A stretch of DNA of 64,000 nt from Bryum argenteum. Taxonomy: Eukaryota; Streptophyta; Bryopsida; Bryales; Bryaceae. Made by a program: the position numbers and the translations under genes. This document shows, piece after piece, positions 1-24,200 of the stretch (positions are counted from its first letter, which is position 1; each line of letters begins with the position of its first letter). The notes beneath the pieces are model-generated. The model was not told the DNA's origin. It searched no databases and worked only from the letters and a program-made list of their open reading frames with translations. The stretch covers positions 2,668,501-2,732,500 of the forward strand of contig CM073325.1 of assembly GCA_037043015.1 (NCBI GenBank), written 5' to 3'.

Positions 1-70
1 TACATCTCCTCAACCTAGTTAAATCTCAAATGGCTCATGTTCGAGTACACATTCATGTACATTCATAAAT

Positions 71-1102
71 TTGATATCTTTTGACTCAACGGTGGATCAA
101 TGGCTTGGGCAGGTGATTGTGGGTATCAAGCACGTGAGGTTCAAAGTGGAAAACTCGCGGTGGGATGCGGAATGCATGGGCCATTTCCCTAGCCTAATCA
201 CATTGGCGGTGACACCGGTAACAAAAGAAGGCACAGGGGTAACAATGACGAACTCATCCTCAAACATAATCGTGAAAGTAGGTAAGATGGAACGCATCCA
301 AGTAGGCACAGCGGGCGGCGACGGAGCGGCACGAGGTATCAGCAGCAGCGTGGGCGCGGCAGCGACCGTGGGCGTGACGTCCACGATGAAGAACAAGCCT
401 TGGCGATTCGAGCAACTACCCCAAAAAGACGAGCGCGGCGGCAGCTTCGTGTGGACACTGCAATCAATGAAAGGCGTCCTCTTTGACAGATCTAACCCAA
501 TGCGTATGGCGGAGCGAAACTCGAAATGGAGATTCGGCCGGCGCATGCCCAGCAACCCGCTCGACGAGCTCCCGTTCACGAGCGAGGGCGGGGTGATTTT
601 CACGGCCGCAGAGTTCGACGACACCATGATGTGGCGATTCCCGAAATCGATGGAAAGCAAGAAAATGCGATGGAGCATCGAGGGCCAGATCCATTCCACG
701 TACACCACGACTCGATACTTCGAGACTCGCATGGCCACCTTCTGTGGCGACATTGAGGAGCCTCTCAAGCCACTCGAAGTCAAGGACAAAGCTGCCAAAG
801 CTGACAAGGGTGCGAAACCCGACAAGCCAAAGCCCGCCTCCGAAGAGTCCAAGTCCGACAAGCCAAAGCCCGCCTCCGAAGAGTCCAAGTCCGACAAGCC
901 AAAGCCCGCCTCTGAAGAGCCCAAGTCCGACAAGACTCACAAAATCACGAGGTCCGACATGCCCAGCCACCCGGAGTACACCGAGCAAGAGTTTCTAGAG
1001 TTTCTGGAGTTTCGGAAGTTCAAGGAGAGGATCCGCAGGTCGAGCATCGGATGCGTAGACGAGCTCGTCCCCACCACCCCAGCTGCCGAGAAGGAGATGT
1101 AA
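71..1102 (+). CDS. Unrecognised gene, probable terminal exon
   Basis: The reading frame is open from 71 and ends at TAA 1100-1102. There is no ATG at its left edge, and a good acceptor (GGGCAG before 117) suggests this is the last exon of a gene that starts outside the window. I do not recognise the family. Visible features: a basic and aromatic N-terminal half rich in W/R/F with WRF repeated three times, then a low-complexity linker of K/D/A, then three near-perfect 11-residue repeats (SDKPKPASEES/P plus K) at about 829-930, then an acidic-basic tail with EFLEFLEFRKFKER. Exon GC is clearly higher than in the flanking DNA and the codon pattern looks coding. The proline/lysine repeats suggest a flexible, possibly nucleic-acid- or cytoskeleton-binding tail; that is inference. 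It runs tail to tail with ZMYND10. Confidence 0.6.
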   Translation: MISFDSTVDQWLGQVIVGIKHVRFKVENSRWDAECMGHFPSLITLAVTPVTKEGTGVTMTNSSSNIIVKVGKMERIQVGTAGGDGAARGISSSVGAAATVGVTSTMKNKPWRFEQLPQKDERGGSFVWTLQSMKGVLFDRSNPMRMAERNSKWRFGRRMPSNPLDELPFTSEGGVIFTAAEFDDTMMWRFPKSMESKKMRWSIEGQIHSTYTTTRYFETRMATFCGDIEEPLKPLEVKDKAAKADKGAKPDKPKPASEESKSDKPKPASEESKSDKPKPASEEPKSDKTHKITRSDMPSHPEYTEQEFLEFLEFRKFKERIRRSSIGCVDELVPTTPAAEKEM

Positions 1103-1823
1103 GCAAGCACTCGCGGTTGTTCACTCCTGCAAACCATGTAAAGAACCAACTCCACTATCGTCTGATTGACCCACCTCGCCATCGCCGGGCACCTCCACGG
1201 TACGTCCACTCCTGCTGCTCAACTTCCACCGGCGAACGACAACGAAGAAGCATATTCAGCTAGAATCATACTAATCACCGTCTCATAATAAATTCTAGCG
1301 GATCCTTTGATTCGATCTGCTGCCCCTGCAAGCCACTGACAGCAATTTTGTAGACGAGTGTGTAATTTATGATAGTAACGTATCTATTCTTGACGAGGAC
1401 TCATCCGTCTTCTTCCGTTTCTGGGCTTCCATGTACTCAAGCCTTTGTAATCGTGTAACCTGCATTCTATTCATGGATCTCGGGTGACTGCAGTAACATA
1501 AGGTAACACTGCGCAGTCCCTGTTCATCATAGCTAGCAGCAGCCTGTCAGCAACTCTGGGAGTGGCTCCAATGTATCGAATCCTCTTTCATGAAGCATTT
1601 GATTGTTGCATTGACCAACTATTGTGATTGAAGCTCAGAAGCACAAGACTCGGTCTGCCTTTTGTATGAGCACTACATTCGTCGGAGCCCTAATGTTCAT
1701 CATCTGAAAACCTGAGTTGCAATCTATGAAGCATCTTCAATATCATGGTGTTTTGCAAGTTCTACTCATCGTGTAACTCCACTAATATACAAACAAAAAC
1801 GAATGAATCCAAGGGCGGGGCTG
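1103..1823. other. Convergent intergenic region
   Basis: About 720 bp between the stop of the first gene and the stop of ZMYND10 on the other strand. It should hold both 3' UTRs. I see no coding frame, RNA gene or repeat in it. Confidence 0.5.
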
Positions 1824-13031
<11,208 letters not shown>

Positions 13032-13563
13032 AGCTGAGTTTCTTATTACAATTGCTCTATGAGTTCTTTTTTTATCTTCTCTTTCAATAATCGAGCAGCT
13101 CAAGTATAAGGTAGGAGTGGTGAAAACCGTCTGAATTTCAGCTTTGCATACTTGGAATAGTGGTGTAAAATTTTAATTATTTTTCGATGGTCTGCAAAGC
13201 TAGTGCAAATCCATCCCAAAAAAAAAACATTTTTTGAGTAATCCTATAATTTCCTATGAATTTTTGAATCTCGAGTCTTAGGAGTCCCACTACCCGAACA
13301 TAGAGTGCTGGCTTTTTGCAAGGTTGCATTCAAAAAACTCGTGGATTGAATGTCCCAAAATGAATTAAAATAGGTTCGAGAACCGACACATAGGAGTTGT
13401 CTAAAACCGTTCAGCATGCATGGTGGGAGCTAAAAACAGTGGATGGTTTCCAAAACCTGTCAGTTTACCATGAACGGACGGTTTTACAGACCCTACGCAT
13501 AAACCTACTGTGCGGTTTTTGGGGCTGGACGGTTTTCACGACTCCTACCTTAGATGATGATGA

Positions 13564-13858
<295 letters not shown>

Positions 13859-13880
13859 TTCACGTTGCTTTCACACTTGC

Positions 13881-14113
13881 TTAACCCTTAAAAGTCCCTT
13901 GGGGATAGTATGTACGATGTCGTATAATTAGGATTTGCTACCAATAAGAAACTCTAAACTGGAATTGTGATAGCTCACTAGAACCGCATTAATTCAAATG
14001 TCAACTTCTTCTTTGAACTCAAACCCATTAAAGGTGTGCATTCACTCCAAATACAACCAAAATACACCGTATTCTACTGGTCGCCACGGCACGCTCAGAC
14101 CTTTAGGGGTTAA
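13881..14113 (+). mobile_element. TTAA MITE, family A copy 1 (233 bp)
   Basis: TTAA on both sides, ends CCCTTAAAAGTCCC and GACCTTTAGGGG. Three other copies of exactly the same total length lie at 17235-17467, 26025-26257 and 58319-58551. The TTAA flank and CCCYTAAAR terminus match the piggyBac element at 38736. Confidence 0.85.
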
Positions 14114-14332
14114 TTTCAGGAAATTTATAAGAGGTAAGTGTTTATAACAATTATTGCTAGAACATAGGAACATACTATGACACCAAAGTTCATTTGCGCT
14201 CTGGCCAGAAAGTGCCGAGGTAAGGGGTAAGGGGTCCGAAATGCAAAGTTGAGGGAATCGCGGGGGTCTCGAGATGAGGGGTCCGGTGACGGATGATCTT
14301 GGGCATTAACAACTTGTCGGTAGGGTTGTTAC

Positions 14333-14471
14333 AGTGAACAAGTTACTATTCATCACACTGGACACATTGGACAAGTTCTATTTACCACCCTCAGATTGAC
14401 CCAATCGTTAAGCCAAGATATAAAGTCGTTTCATGTGATGAATAGTAAATTGTTCAATCTGACAACCATGC
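14333..14471. mobile_element. Foldback MITE, GTTGTCA ends, copy 1
   Basis: About 140 bp with arms CAAGTTACTATTCATCACA and its complement, and GTTG/CAAC near the ends. Other copies are at 21876-22003 and 33065-33213; all three share TGGACAAGTTCTATTTACCA inside. Confidence 0.8.
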
Positions 14472-15049
14472 ATGTTGCTGTCTCTCACCCATCAGTCGAA
14501 GACTTCGATTCATGAATTGCTACAACAGATTGACTTGCTACTCTGAGCCATTACCCTCTCAATTTGTGCTCGCTCCTATGCATTGCTTTAGTATGGAAAG
14601 CTCTTCGCACTTATTTGATAGGTGGAATTATGATCCTCATTTGTTTGTCCACTTGTTTTCTTATCTCCTCCTCTCCATGCCATATTAATTCGGCCTGATC
14701 AACTCTTAGCAACAACCAAATGTCACTCACCATAACACTTCAAACTCCTCATGCCGTGTATGTGTGACTACACAACCTATCAACCCAAGATTGCCACACA
14801 AATAGAGAAATATTTTATTAGTATTTGGATTAGATTATGCATTTCATGTATTATATACCATATTAGTATATACCCATGTCCTCTGTACACACAAAAAAAG
14901 AATATACAATTAATTTGTGAATAAGGTCCCCCTCGTTATGATGAGTAAGCACTTTATATAGTGCTCTTCAAAAACTACCTCCTAATCCCGGTTCGCTTGT
15001 TGATGGCTCCTTGCTTTTTAAGATTTATAGCATGTCGTCAATTCCCTTC

Positions 15050-15410
15050 TTTACAGTTCTTCTTGCTTTAAAGATTTGTAGCATGTCCTCATTCCCTTGT
15101 TCCTAGCTCCCCATCCTCTATTATGGTTCCCCATTCTCCATTATTTTGTTGATAGTTTATTATCTCCAGACTCCCATTCGTGGTTCCCATCTTTTGTTCC
15201 GAGGTCTTCGTCCCCCAACTCTCCTTCTTTGTTTCCATCATTTTTTTCAGGTTCTCATGATTCGTTACTAGTTCCCATCATTCGTTCCTTATTCTCATTA
15301 TTTGTTCCTTGTTCCCATCCGTTGCTCTCTATTCCTATCCTTTGTTCCCGGCTCCTATTTTTTCTTCCTTGTTCCCATTTTCATGTTCCATATTCCTTGT
15401 CCCTTTGACT
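15050..15410 (+). repeat. Pyrimidine-rich minisatellite
   Basis: Degenerate ~13-18-bp units around GTTCCCATYMTTYGTTCC. Similar tracts are at 29848-29995 and 59865-60000/60260-60370. An open frame rich in P/S/L/F crosses it but shows no gene-like features. Confidence 0.75.
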
Positions 15411-15856
15411 ACTTGTTATATTATTGAAATCTAAAAAACTCTTAATAACAATCAAATACCACTTACGAAAACTCTTGAGAATCTTTATAACTCTTCATGC
15501 CGTGTATATATGACCAAACGATGGTGACCATGACCTTGAAGATGCATGTATGGATCGCCAAGGAGAGATTGTATTCTCTTGAGAAATCTAGGCAATAGCT
15601 TCTTCAAAATATAGCAAGGAAACAATCTTGTTACACCAATTTGAGATTAAAGATTATTGTTTAATACATACCCTCATAAGTATTTAGGAAGTATGAATAA
15701 TAAATATATCGATTCCTATTATGAAAAATAGAAACCCTAATAGGTGTAGGTAATGAAGAAATTGATATAAAGAATTGGGCACATTCCATAATTCTTGTAA
15801 AAGAAGAATTGACTCGTATTGCATCAAAAAATTAAAGGAAAAAGGAATTTAAGAAA

Positions 15857-18800
15857 ATGCCTATGAAAAAGTCTAAGCCCAAATGGCGAGTAGCAGGACC
15901 AGACCCAAAACAATTAACTCAAAAACAAATGGATGAGTACAAGCTTTTAGCAAAATTTAGGGATGAAGCAGCTAACCAGGTTTGCAACACTTTAAATAAA
16001 TTTAATCATCTAAAAGATTTTTCAATAAAATAAATTGGCAAAAATTATTAGTCTATGTGTTTTTGCTAGTGACCAAGTTTTTTGTGTAGAATGTTTGCAA
16101 ACTTAATTGCAAGAATTAGCTTTGTAAACTATGAAAGTAACATTTTGGCAAATCATTCATTTTGATTTCCAAAAGCCTTGTTCAAGTTTAATAGTTTATT
16201 TGAATATGATAATGAGGGATTTGTTCTTACATGTGATTAGTGACAATGCTATACTTTGGACATCAAATTCTCAAAAATTATTACATTTATAAAGGAAGAT
16301 GGATCTTATAGTTTTGGTACCTCTAGAAATGGAAGCTTTAGTGAATAGCTTCACTAATGTTTTGTTGTACAATAGGCTCGGCAATACAAAGAATGGAAAG
16401 CCAATATGCACAAGTATGGCATTATTGAGCGAGCACTTTTGCGTGATGAGGTTTTTGAGGTTAGCAATCATTCCTTAATTTTTGTTAAGTCTTGAAATTA
16501 TTATATACGTTCATATGCCTAATTAAAAAAAAAAAGAAAAAAGATGGCAATGATTAATAGTTGTTAGTTAGAGAGATATCGTCTTTAACAAATTAAATTA
16601 TGTGGATGTGCGTAGCTTTTTCACCAACAATTGGAAGCTTCACTCAAAGAAGAAGGGAAGGCTGTTGCAAGGCATAGGGCCTACTTGGTAATCAATTTTT
16701 ATATTCACATGTGGTGTTTTTGGCATTCTAAACCAAAAGTGTTAAACATCATCTTTGGTGAATCAATTCTCTAGTTTTTTTTTTTTTTTTAGAAGCTTAG
16801 CAAAGTTTATGTGTTCTTTTAAAATAAATTATTTCTCTATATTGCAAACTAAGAATGACATCATAATACTTATGAACAATTTGCTATATGCGCAGCGAGA
16901 ATGGAAGAATCTATTAATCACGGAGAATGTCATTGACATCTCGGGCATTCAATATGTATGTCAAGAGATACTATTGATATAGTGAAGTTCAAGATATGTA
17001 GTAAAATATTGTAAAAAATTTATAACTCAAATTTTCATATATAGAGTACTTGTATATTATGTGTAACATGTTGTCCTATATTCTCATCATGAGATTTTTC
17101 ATCCCTAGTACACTTAAATATCACCCCTCTTTCTAGTAAGATTTGAAGAAAATATGAATATGTAGAAAAAAATACTTCCCAAATTGTACAAGTGTTAATC
17201 GAATTACTTGAATAAAAATTGTTTTGTGAGGCTTTTAACCCTTAAAAGTCCCTTGGGGATAGTATGTACGCTGTCGTATAATTAGGATTGGCTACCAACA
17301 AGAAACTCTAAACTGGAATTGTAATAGCTCACTAGAACCGCATTTATTCAAATGTCAACTTCTTCTTTGAACTCAAACCCACTAAAGGTGTGCATTCACT
17401 CCAAATACAACCAAAATACACCGTATTCTATTGGTCGCCACGGCACGCTCAGAACTTTAGGGGTTAAGTCAACTTTGGCATTGTACTCCGAAACAACCGT
17501 GATGCTTTGACTAGCTTGACATTCCACTAATCAAATTCTCCAAAATACAAGATATTGAATGAACGTGGATTATGTTTTGTAGCATTTGACAAGAAAAATG
17601 GACTATAACTACAATTTGCACAAAGAAACGCGAGAAGAGCTCGCAAAGTTTGAAGCCAAAGAAAATCGTAAATATGAGCTTGGAAGTGATAGGGTGGATG
17701 ATTTGCCTACCTTGCCGGGCGAATTGACTTTTGCTCAAAAGGCAAAGAGAAGGAAATCCTCTCTTATGCTTGGCAAATTTCGAAACATGCCAATTGTTGA
17801 TCATGTGGCTCTAAGACAAGTAATCTCTTTTAAAGAATTTGGCAAAAAAAATAAAAATAAAATAGGAATAGTACTTAAAAATCTTAAAAACTAAAGTTCT
17901 CTATTTAATTTATTATTGCAATATGAAAAAGGGTTAAATTGAATAAGGAAATAGGCTTACTATGGAATATTCTTAAGACTACTATATGCTTTAAAAAATT
18001 AGAGTTTTGAACCTTATGGCTCATTAAAGAATAGTTTTTTTTCCAGGAATCAAAAAGATATCTTATTGGGTTGAAGGCCCGTGTCGTAAAAGGAATGGAG
18101 GATAAATTTAAAGATCTACAAAACAAACGTGCGGTAAGTTAATAATTAAATATATAAAATACAAAGTTTTCAAGTGCTAATTATGTCTTATTGATAACAT
18201 GCCAAACTCATCACCAAGTTTAACCAAATTTAACCCCTAAAGGTCATTGATACAAAATTGTTTAAATTATCAAAAAGAACCTCCTTCTACTTCAGGTGCA
18301 AAGAAATACAATCTAAGCATTGATTAGAAGATCCAACCGTAGGATCTTGAAGTTAACTTGACCCTTTTCTCGAATGTCAAATATGAACCGTTAGTTTTCT
18401 CCAATTTTGAGATTATAATGGTCAAAGTTGGCTGAATTTTCTCCCTGCGGAAATTCCAAAAAGTGATTTCCGCTTTCTTGGACCTGTAGGGGTTAACTCT
18501 TTTATGGTTTTGATGTTATTTGATGAGTGTGTTCCTAATCCTTTACCGTTGGAAAGGCCCTTATACAATTGAGAAATGTTCAATGCATGAACATTTATAC
18601 CCGCCTATGAAAGGCCCCCTGGGCAGAAAAGGGTTAACGAATGGTCAAAAAGTTGTTTTTTACCTTGTCGGACTGGTTCAAAGAAGTGCATAGCTTATTG
18701 CTTGATAATCATTTATGTAGGTAATATGATGGAAGTTATTACCTTTGGGGGGATACCATATTGGATATCTCTTAGGCACTAGTGGCTAGATAGGAACTAG

Positions 18801-21095
18801 CATCATGGGGTCACCCCGACAGGGGTCAATGGTCCCCCCCCATTGGTGTAATGACCTCCGGGCATACATCCAAGAATATGTCGAACAAACACTCTTTTCA
18901 TGCCGGCCTTTAAATAAGTTGGAGTACCTCTTTCTTTCTTTGTGAGTTATCATATCGTCGTATTACGCTTAATATCCATGAGATGGGAAAGTATAGGCAA
19001 TTTTTTTGAACAATGGACTCATCATGAAATTGGTCATGGAAAAAATCAAAACTAAAGATCATTTATTCTTGTCCTAAATTGTAGTGTCGAAGGCATGCTA
19101 GCGAAAAAGAACTTGGTTATCTATCATCAAAAATATAAAAGTTTTATGAATATTAGTATCCTTTTACAAATTCTTAGAAGAATTTCTAAATTTGTAGTTG
19201 GCATATGATAACACTCCATTTGTCTCTAAGGGGATGACATGGGTTAGAACGGAGAAAATTTCATGAATAAGTTGTAGCAACTTTCAGAAAGAATCATGTA
19301 TTTAAGTAACAAAAACCTCAAATATGGTCCAAACACTAGTGGAAAGGTGGTCTGAGTAGAAGCCACAAGTAAAGCCATGGTGACATTTCAAAAACATATT
19401 GTGCTACTATGGCTTCACTTGTAACTTTACTAAGACCACCTTTCCACTAGTGAAACAAAATGTTTTTGAGTTTTGAAAATCCTTGTACTCCTTATATTGG
19501 ATGTTAGGAAAAGGTGAATACAATTGTAGGTAATTTCTATGCAAATGCATTTGTGTATAAAATATCTAGTACGAACTCACCAAATATTGAAATGTAGGAT
19601 TATTCTTAAAAGATAATTACAAACAAAAGGTTGATGAAAATGAATCGTGATACATCTTTTACAATTTGAGCTCTAAACACACAACAAAACTAATTTGTGC
19701 TTGTTACTTCTTAAGATTAAGTTCTTTTTAAATAAGAATTAGTTAGTCTTGAATAGTGTCGCGTAAGGATATTGAATATTTTGGTTTTGAACTAGACTTG
19801 AGATATTATTGTTCACTCCACATGAATACTCCATAACTAGAACAATGCTAGATTTTAGATCATCAAGGTTGGTGCCCATCCCAACAACGGTCTTCATATA
19901 GTGCGGAGAATATATAACTAAAAAAATGAAGATATATAGATAGAAACTCCGGTCTCTTTCTAAGGGGCCGGTGTGAATAAAGTGTCTGTTCGTAATGCTA
20001 ATATCTGGATGACCACCGGACAAGGGGAAATTGGAATAATACTACTTCCCCCTCATGAAAAAATGAACATTAAATTATTTGATGAAACAACTAAAGATTG
20101 AAATTCTCAAGTCACCTACTTTGACTTCCATTTGTAGCACATCTATAAAAAATGTATGACAAATCTAGTGTTTTTTTGTTTGGTAGTAGACCTTTGTCTT
20201 TATCACTTATATACTCTCTTCAACATAAATGCTTTACCTCTATAATGGGGGGGGGGGTAGTTAAACATTAAAAAAAAGATATGTACGTATTACAACATGG
20301 AATTTTTCATTTTTCTATTTGATTTCCATCATAACTAAAGATGAAAAGTAACGTTATTGCATTGCCTAAATTTTGACATCACAAAAACACCCGTACATAT
20401 ACATCTAGAGAGGAACACAAAAGGAAAACACCAACTATAAGCAATAACATCTCAAAGGTGGTAAAAATCTTTGAGCTCAAAATATTTCCATGTACAATAC
20501 AACTCTTTTTGTTTAAGAATAATAATCTCAAATGGATTTTAGGCTTACATGATGTATAACCACTTTTTCCACATCAATCAAGACATACATGTAACTTTGC
20601 TATATGGGGGACTCTAGGGGTTTTATGCTTATTGATTTAATTATTTAATTTTAATTTTTTTAATTCCTCAAACTCCTTTTGATTTAAGTACCTATTCTAC
20701 CCGTATAGGAAATAATTCGTAAAGTTGAAGAACAAGCTAAAAAAGACGAAGAAGCTCGCCAAAAACGGGCTGCGGATCACGCATTTAGAGAGCTTCACGG
20801 TCCCGCAATCGAGAAGGAAAAAGAGGAGAAAAGAAGGTTAGAAGAGGAGCAAAGACACGATGAAGAAAATCAAGTTTTGTTACAAAAGAGATTCGCGGAG
20901 AAAAGAGAGTTGGAGAGAATTCTAACGTATGAGCGAGAAAAGATGACCTTGGCTTTGATGCGCCAAGATTATGGGGATGAAGTCCTTAGCATCCTTGTTA
21001 TATGGCAGGCACCTATACTACCAATCATATACAAAATGAAATATACTTTTTGGTTTTTATTTTTTATTTTTATACTTTATTTTGTTTTTGTTTTT

Positions 21096-21136
<41 letters not shown>

Positions 21137-21137
21137 T

Positions 21138-21200
<63 letters not shown>

Positions 21201-24200
21201 CTCGTTTTCATTGGTCTAGATTTTGAACAAGCTCCTATGGCTCAATGATACTATGTCTATGTCTATACTATGTTAAAACTTTTCTATTATGAACGACTCA
21301 ATGTTTAGTTTGAAAACGTTTATGCACGACTATTTTTTCTCTTTTCTTATTTAGAGATCTTATGCATTTGTATGTGTAGAAAAGAAAAGAGGAAGAAGAA
21401 CGACAACACTTACTACAAGAAAGAGCGGATCGTGACTTGGCTATTTCCGAGGTTGACATTGATTTAACGATACTTTCAATTCAAGTATCACATAACATTC
21501 GAAAGAAGATGGTTATATGAGTTCATATCCAATATGTTATAGAAAAGTAATTTACGTAACTTTACGAAGCGGAAAGTTCGCATGGGTTCATGCTTAGAAG
21601 GGTTTACTAGTTAAATGACTTTAGAATGATGTACGTATCAATGTGCAGGTTTTTGAAATAGGTGTAAGAGCGGGTGATTACAAATCCAATACCGACATGT
21701 TTGTTTCAAAAACCGAATGGAGGGAATGGACTACATTGTATGTTGTGGACAAGTTGCCTCCTTTATCGTTTTGTGTGGGTTGCATCGACGAGAATGATTT
21801 GATCTATGGACGGGTATTACGTTACCATGCAATTAATTTCAGATAATAAGACCCCATGGTCCTTTGGCACAATTCTAGGGTTGCCATATTAGACAAGTTA
21901 CTATTCATCACATTGAACACATTGAACAAGTTCTATTTACCACCCTTAGATTGACCCAATCATAAGACAAGTCGTCCAAAGTGTCCAATGTGACAACCAT
22001 GCACAATTCTCTACAAATCTGTATACCCCCTTTCTAAAACTCCTCAAACGACACTAAATTTGATAAATAGTGTTAGATTATTATAAGATTTGAAAATGCT
22101 ATAAGTATTTACTTTTGTTTAAAAAACATTACCAAGAGCATTGATTTTGATACTATATAAGGACCCCCATCTTGGCCAATATAGTGGGTAAAAATTATTA
22201 AACAACAGTAAAAACTTATAACATGTTTATGTAAATTAGTGTATCTAACACTAATTATTAAATGTAGTGTAGTGGTTGATCATAATTATAGACAATGTTG
22301 GCGGATTTTGTCCTTACGTATTATTTTATTGAAGAATTTTTACGTATATAATCAAAGAATCCCCCATGCTAAGTTCTTGTGTGAATGTTGTCCATGTAGA
22401 TTGCAGCGAAACGATATTTCGGTGAACTAGAAGAATGGCAAAGTCCTAAAGAGTTTGGCCCAATTGGAAGAAACATACACTTGGGAGGACATCTTCATGA
22501 GATTCATTTACTTGCGGACGAGCCTAAAGATCATCAATTTGTGAATCTCGTGAGATTCAGCCTCATGCTCGCCATTACGGGACCTCCGTACTCAGGTTGA
22601 TAACTTGATATTCAATCACTTGCATATATTGTGCCATTATGGGTATACTCCTCTTTGTATAGGAGGACCACCTTTACACTAAGAACATATATGTTCTGGC
22701 CGCTCACTAAATCCAATCCGGGTTCACCACTTAGGTGGGGCCCCAGTTTTTTGTTTTTCCATTTTTGACCCGCTGAAATTCATTTTTTTAAATATATTTT
22801 TTTGAAATTTGGGGTCTGCACCCCCATTTTACCCTAGGGGGCCTCTTCTTGGAATTTTAAGGCCTTAAACACAAAAAAATACCGGGCAGCCTTTTATTAG
22901 CCTCCCTCCATATTTGGAAATTCCAAGGGGGAACATGGATTAGATTTAGTGTCCGGCTATGTTTTGTTGGTTTTTTTATAGCAACTTTCATGTAATGATA
23001 TTTGCAACTTTTTATTTTAATGGTATATTATCAATTTATTTTTGTTCATGATTAATCGAACGTTGTAATATTGGTACTAAAAATGAAATATGAAATTAAA
23101 TTGCTAGGAAAGACCATTGTGGGCAGACAATTGGAGGCAGATCTTGGAATTGTTCGTGTAGAGGCTAATCTTGTTATACGATTTGCAATTGAATATGCCA
23201 TGGCTGGTATAAGTCTTACCCACTATTCACTGAGAGAACCTACTGAGAGAACCTACTGGACAATTATAATGGGACAGAGGGAGTATATGTTTTAATCACT
23301 ATTAAATACTAGTATGTATTTAAGGATTATATCATGAGGTTAAACTATTTTCAAGTAGTAATTTTCACTCATTCGTGTTGTTTGAAGTCATTCGGAACTT
23401 TACTTGAAGATTATCTTATATTTACTCAATTTATTTGACCTTGATACAATTTTTCATTTATTGACCATGGGTAGAGGATGCAAGGCTGAAGGCTATGATG
23501 ATTCCCAAAATTATTCCTCCTACGCCGACCTCTACATATGATTCGTGCACGTGCATGGAGGCTTTACTTGATCCAACGTTGTTTCCTACTCCGCCTCCTA
23601 CATCAACACCACCTCCTACACCTCCTCATCCAAATCCATTCCACAAGTTCTCATGGAAAGGCGAACTTGGAATGAGAGCCAAAGAAGCTCTTGATAATAG
23701 AAAACCGGTATTGCTCTTAACCATTATGGCTGATCTAATAAGTTATGATTGTTGCCAAACGTAAAAGCTTGATATAGAAGTTTTTAGATCTACCGCTCAA
23801 TGATATTTTTTGAAATCATAAGATCATAAGATTGGTTGCTAGTAGTACCAAATTCATGGTTATTGATTGAATTAGTTGTCGAAATTGATACGACCATATA
23901 TGATAATTTTCAAGAATAGGAAATGATCCTACCAAATAATGAGAATTAAGTTTTAGATAAAAAAAATATACGGATTTTGCCTCTTCACTAAAATATATGT
24001 ATGTAAATACATATATTAGTTGGGGAGATCTAAAAACCTTGACAATGACAATTCTCCTAATGTATTGGATATTTTACTTGCTAAGTTTTAATTCTTTGAA
24101 AAATTAAATAACAACAAAAGTTCATTTGCGGTTATTATTTTTTTCCTTTTTTACCTTTAATAAATGAATTGTTTTGGGTTTCAACCGGCAGATTCCAGAT

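Noticed and set aside
97-988. Minus-strand frames of 278 and 174 codons
   Set aside because: They are antisense shadows of the open plus-strand exon and its 11-residue repeats.
15097-15408. A 103-codon Pro/Ser/Phe-rich frame
   Set aside because: It translates the pyrimidine-rich minisatellite.
21002-21248. Hydrophobic Phe-Val protein, possibly a membrane segment
   Set aside because: It arises from the (GTTTTC)n repeat after SPEF2 exon 7; the next exon resumes in phase after a normal acceptor at 21379.
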